Assembly: GCF_047948215.1 (NCBI RefSeq)
Contig: NC_134465.1
Span: forward strand, 53,639,841 to 53,703,840
DNA length: 64,000 bases
Direction of reading: 5' to 3'
DNA from: Lycorma delicatula
Taxonomy: Eukaryota > Arthropoda > Insecta > Hemiptera > Fulgoridae
Each line of letters starts with the position of its first letter. Position 1 is the first letter of the stretch. Below the pieces are notes generated by a model. It was given only the letters and a program-made list of their open reading frames with translations, made no database searches and had not been told where the DNA came from. Both the position numbers and the translations under genes were made by a program. Of the stretch, positions 49,801 to 55,800 are shown piece by piece.

Positions 49801-52800
49801 ATAGTAATTAACTCCATCTATTAGCTCCATAGATTTCAATGCATTAGCTAGCCAAACTCTCATCTTGGTGAAGAAATAGTAATGATTTTGTGCTAAAGAA
49901 ATATGATTAAAACCTCCACCTGAACTGCTCAAGTGAAGCCTAGTACTACTTCTACAGTTGGGGCTCAAGTTGTCATTGAGAACTAGTATGTGGTTTGTTT
50001 TGGATGACCTCAAAAGTCTTAAGTGTTCCGTATGATGTTTTGATACAATTATGGTTGTCCCAGGTTCCAAGAAAATCCCCTTGCAATCCCAAAACATTGT
50101 AACCTTAATTTTTCATTTTGATAATGTCTGCATGAATTTCTTTGCTTGTTAGGTGAACAAATATGTGTGTTCATTTAACTTGGGAATATTTTTTATTATT
50201 ATCATACAAGTGACACAGTTGATGAATCTCAGTAGTGCTGTGTTTTCATTTACAGAGAAAAAATTTCCCTGCGCATGTTACAGGAGATGTATGATAGTAT
50301 AACAGTTTCTGTGTTTCATCGATTGTTGTTTCACCAGCTTGAAACAGAATGTATGGCAAATGGGTATTTAACAAGATTATAGATTGCTGGCAGCTATTGT
50401 GCATGAACATGTTGTTATGGTAATCAATTTCTTTTCTATGGCCAATCATAGTTTAAATTTGGATTAGCCTAGTAAATAAATATCTTTTTGTGTTAATTGG
50501 ATAATTAATGTGTGTGCAGTTTAAAATGGCTTTAAATAGTAAAATAAAATTGATGGATAGGACAATGAACCACGATGTGTAATCAGATGGTTTTATTACT
50601 CCTCAAATGTTCAGAGGATAACATCTTTAAAAGTGAAGGATGTGAAAGTCATGCCAGTTCCTGAAGCTTACCAAAGTTAAACAATTTAAGTGTAGTTTGT
50701 ATATATTATTGACCAACCATTGCAGTCAACACCACCTGAAATTATTAAAATAAATTTTTACTTTCATGGTTATAGCAATATATAATGCTATAGCTATAAC
50801 AGGAAAGTACAGGGTGTCCCATTTAAAATGCAACCCACCAATCAGCCTTCTATATTTGAATTGACTACCCAACTTCCTACATTTCACCCGAATTGACTTG
50901 TCCAACAAGTTAACATCACATTGATTCAGTTGACTGCTACTGATAGCCATAACATAGCGATCATAATGCTCAGTGCATTGTTAGAGATTGTTTTCACAAG
51001 ACAAATGCGTTTTTATTCTTGAGCTTTACTTTAGCATGCGATCAGTGGTTGCATTGCAAAAATTCTTTTGTTATAACTACCGTGATAAACCAGCACCTAA
51101 CAAGACATCAGTTTTGAGGTTGGTGGTTAAATTTAGAGAGTGAGGTTCTGTTAATAACTAGGAACACAAATGGTCGATGACAATGTTGACTGGAGATACA
51201 TTTGCTGAAATCAAAGACCGATTAACTGCTTCACAAAAAAAAAAACCAATTAGACGCTTATCAGTTGAAATGAATTTACCAAAATCAACCATTCATTAGA
51301 TGACAAAAAATTAAACTTATGACCATATCGAATACAAACAGTTCATCAACTTCTTGATCCAGACAAAGAAAAATGGCTAGGATATTGTCATTGGTTTCAT
51401 CGATTCATATGTGAGGGTACTCATGTTATGGTTTCAAATTTTTTCACTGACAAGGCGTGGTTTCATCTGGACGGCTACGCGTAAACAGCCATAACAGTAG
51501 GATTTAGAGTGCTGAAAATTCCCACGCATATCATGAAAAATAATTGTACGTCCAGAAAAAAAAAATTCCCTCTTTTCTTCAAGTACACCATTATTGGAGA
51601 ACAATATCAGAATATTTTATTGCAATTCATTACACTCTTGAAAGAGGGAGATCGATACTGTTGGTTACATACATTTAATTTCTGATTTCGTTAACAAATT
51701 CTTTAGTGATCGTATTATTTGTCCTATCTTGTAGCCAGCAAGATCTCCTTATTCAACTGTGCTAGATTTTTTCTTTAAGGATACGTCAAAAAAATAGATT
51801 TAATTAAATTGTAAATAATCTACAAATTTTTTTTTTAATTGCGATGCTTAAAATAATATATTTAAGTCCAAATAATGTATTATTGTCTGACGGATGTTTG
51901 TGCATATGCATATACATTTATCGGCCCGTATGTGACCGATTTTTTTCAAACTTCATTGATAGGTACTACCTTCAGGGTAGTACCCTGAAGGAATTTATTC
52001 AATTTTTGCAAAAAATTGAATAAAGAGGTGGGTGTTTTGGCCAAAATAAAATAAAAAATCGTTGCTGGGGGACTTAAGCAAAAACCTTTTCTTAAAGTAG
52101 AAATCTTTTTTTATTAAGATCACAAATCACCAAAATAATTTATTTAATATTCACCTCTCTCCAAAATATGACTATATTAAATATAAATATATTACATTTG
52201 TTTAACTATATATTGCTTCAGAAAAGAAGTTAATGGAAGATTTTTTGATCTATATTTTCTACATCACTAGGCCTTTAAACCACTATAAAAGATATTTTCC
52301 TATCTCACTCCAATAATCTCTGTGGTAATGAAAAATCCTTTGTAAAGTTTAAATCCATCTCACAAGCTATCCATTGCATTTAAAATGTAAGAATCTGGTT
52401 TTCCTGACTGCCCTTACTCTTTAGTATTTTTTGGAAAAAAAATTAACCAAACATTTTCACCCCTTCCTAGAAAATTACAACTGTTTATTTAGAATTATAG
52501 CTGTATTATTGAAGCTTTAAATAATATTAAAAATGTTTTTTTTTTTTAATTTCCTATCACCACTTGGAGATTATTTTCTTAAAAAATTAATTTTACCCCA
52601 AATGCCTACGCTTGAGTTTGGGAGCTGCCAAAATGAAAAAAAATTGTTTTTTTTAATATTTTTTTAGCTTCTTTCACGCTAAAAAAGTGAATTGAATTAA
52701 CTTGACCAGGATAGTTCGGAATATAATGCAATTCATTGTCGACTTTTATTTTTTTTAAATCAATAAACAATTCCTCAGTCTTTTTCTTTTGATTTAATAT

Positions 52801-55800
52801 ATTATGCAGTCATATTTCATCATGTGAACAACTTATTTGTGATTTTATTTAATTCTGTTTTTATTTTTATTCTTTTTTTTTATAGACTCACCAAGTATGT
52901 TGGTAACTTTTATTTATAATAATGTTCCACAAAAGTTAACTATGAAACTTCCATTAACTATTAATAAGTTTTTTGAACCGACTGAAATGAATGGAGAGTC
53001 ATTTTTTGCTAGATGGAAGAATCTTGGAGGGTAAGTTATTTTAAAAAATATATTATTTATTATTTTACTATGATTTTGGTATTAATAATATTATTTTATA
53101 TATAATAATAGATGAGGAAAAAAACTTATAGTTTTTTTCTCTAAGCAATTCAGTATTTTGTATATTATGAAGGTAAGTGAAAAAGAAAAGATTTAAGTTA
53201 GGTGTTGATAAAAGATGTTATATATACATAAAAGAATATCTATGGAAAATTGTTTATGAATATGACAAATACATTTGTACTTCATGATTCACATAGATAT
53301 ATGCAATCATTATACCGTTCTTTATTTATTTTATTAATTGTATAACTTGCATATCTCTTCTGATTAGAATTGTTGGGTCATTAATATTTTTGGGTTCTTA
53401 TTTATTGTATTACCAATGATGTCTAGTGTATATTGTGCAGTGGTAAAATTTTAGTTTCAGCATTTTGTTTTTTTTTTGCACAGAATTTTATATATTTAAG
53501 AATTGACTTTTTAAAAATGTTACATTGTACAGATCTTTTAAGGAAGTTTTGTTTCAATTTTATTTATTTTGAATGCTTTATCATTTTTATTAGGGAATTA
53601 ATTTTTCATTTTCTGCACTGATTTATTCTAAAATTTATCAAAACAATTTACAAAAATTCTTTCCCTCTCTGCCTCTTGCCTTTTTTATCGGATTTTTGTA
53701 ATTATTTCTGAACTGATTATTTTTTCCGTGTAATGTACTTAAGAATTTTTATCAGGGTGTTTAAAGATTTATTTTCTCAAATTAATCAGTGATATTTTCT
53801 GTTCTTGATAGTACTATATTTGTTTTTAGTTTGTTTTTCTATGATTTGGGTATTACTTATCGATGCAGTTATATCAGAAGAATCTTTTTTTTTCTTCTTA
53901 ATTTGTGTGTTATTTGTGTGTCCCATAACTGTATTGACTGCAGTCAACATTACACAATAGACAAAGCTACTTTCAAAAATGGGATAGTCATTCCCAAAAT
54001 CAACAAGATCTCAAACATATTAACAAAGTGAAAAATGTATTTTACTATTGCCTTCCTCACTGAGCCAAATATGTGGTTGCACATCAGCATGCCAAGCCCG
54101 CTGAAATAGAGATGACTTTCAGTCTAAAATTTTACTCAGTTCATTAATGGGGCAAATTGTAATTGAATTTTAATTTTTAGGAATCCACAAAAATCACAGA
54201 AAATATTTAGAGCTTCTCAACCTATGGATACAACTGCAACTAGAACTAAGGTGCTCGGGTTTGGTATGCAGTTATTAGACGGTATAGATCCAAATCCAGA
54301 AAATTTTGTTTGTGCTGGTATAGTCCATACTCGAACACAACAGATTGGCTGTCTACTTCGATTAGAACCAAACAGACAAGCCCAGGTAAGTTTATCTATT
54401 CATTTTTTTAAAATCACTTTTTTCTTTTTTCTTTCCTTGAGTATGTTGGAAGCCACTTAATGTGATCACATTAGGAGAAACCCTTACATTTAAAGCTTTT
54501 TAATGTAAACTGCTACATTATATTAATCTCGTACTTGTGCGCGCGTGTGTGTGTACATGTGGTGATTTTTTTTACCCATAAAAAATTCTGAAATGATGTT
54601 TTTCAGATTTTTTTAAAAAATTTGTTAGTATAAAACTGGAAAGATGTAATTTGATTTAGAACCATGAGCTTGCTGACTGCACACATTTCAATAGAGTATA
54701 TCCACCACTATATTTTTGGTATTGTATATTAAAAACTTTTCCACTCTGGATGCTCCATTTATTAGCAGTTAACCAAAAACACATTAGACTGAACATTTCT
54801 CAAGGTTGTTTAGACTTATTTAAACACAGTTTCACTGAGTTTCTTTGATGTTTTACAACAGTAGATGAAGTACAGATTAAACATTAAATGTGGAGGCCAA
54901 ACAGTTAGTGGAATCGGGTAAAATTATGTCAAAGAAAGTGAAAATGTTAATCTGCAGGAGTAGTCATGAGCATGGTTTTTTTTAGGATTCTCATGGTTGT
55001 TGTTCATAGACCGTCTGAAAAAGAGTGGACCATCACTGGGGAGTATTACACTTTACTGCTGGACCAATCTAGGATGCTATTTAGGCCAAACATCCACTGC
55101 TGGACTGATAATGCGCTTGCACACACATCTCAGTTTGTTGCTGCAAAACCTGTGCTTTGAAGTATTTTATGTGGCACCACATTCATTGGATTTGTCTCCC
55201 AGAAATTACTTCTTCAACATGAAGAACTGGCTTGCTGGACTAAGATTCACCTAATAAAACATATGATCAAAGCTGAGTTGCCCACTTATTTTGGAGAATT
55301 GGATAAATTATATTTTACTGAGTATATTAAAAAGTTGGAATGACATTGATCAAAGTGTATGAATTACAAGGTTACTAAATCAAAAAATTCAGAAAGATCA
55401 GATTTTCCTGTCAGGCTGAGAACGTTTTTAATAGCCCTCATATTACTCGCATAGAAACTATAGCAAGAGATGAAACAGTTCTATTCGGAGGAAAGCTGAT
55501 AGCCCCCTCCTGGCCAGTGGTTGCCCATCATAATCATTATTCTGTAAAAATTTATTAATTTCTACCCAGATAGCAGCAGCACATTACTGAGCAGAAAAAA
55601 ATGGTTTTTCTCAAGAAGTAAGAACCCCATGAGAGAAAGTTAAGGGTTCCTAAAAGCAATAGATTTGATTCTTCCTTGTTTTGTGTGGCATGTAGAAGCA
55701 GAAGCTGCAAGTTGTAAATAGTCCAGTCATATTGTTTTCACTCTGGGATTGGCTGCTCTTGAAACGCTTAAGAATTTTTTATTGACAACAGGCATTTAAA

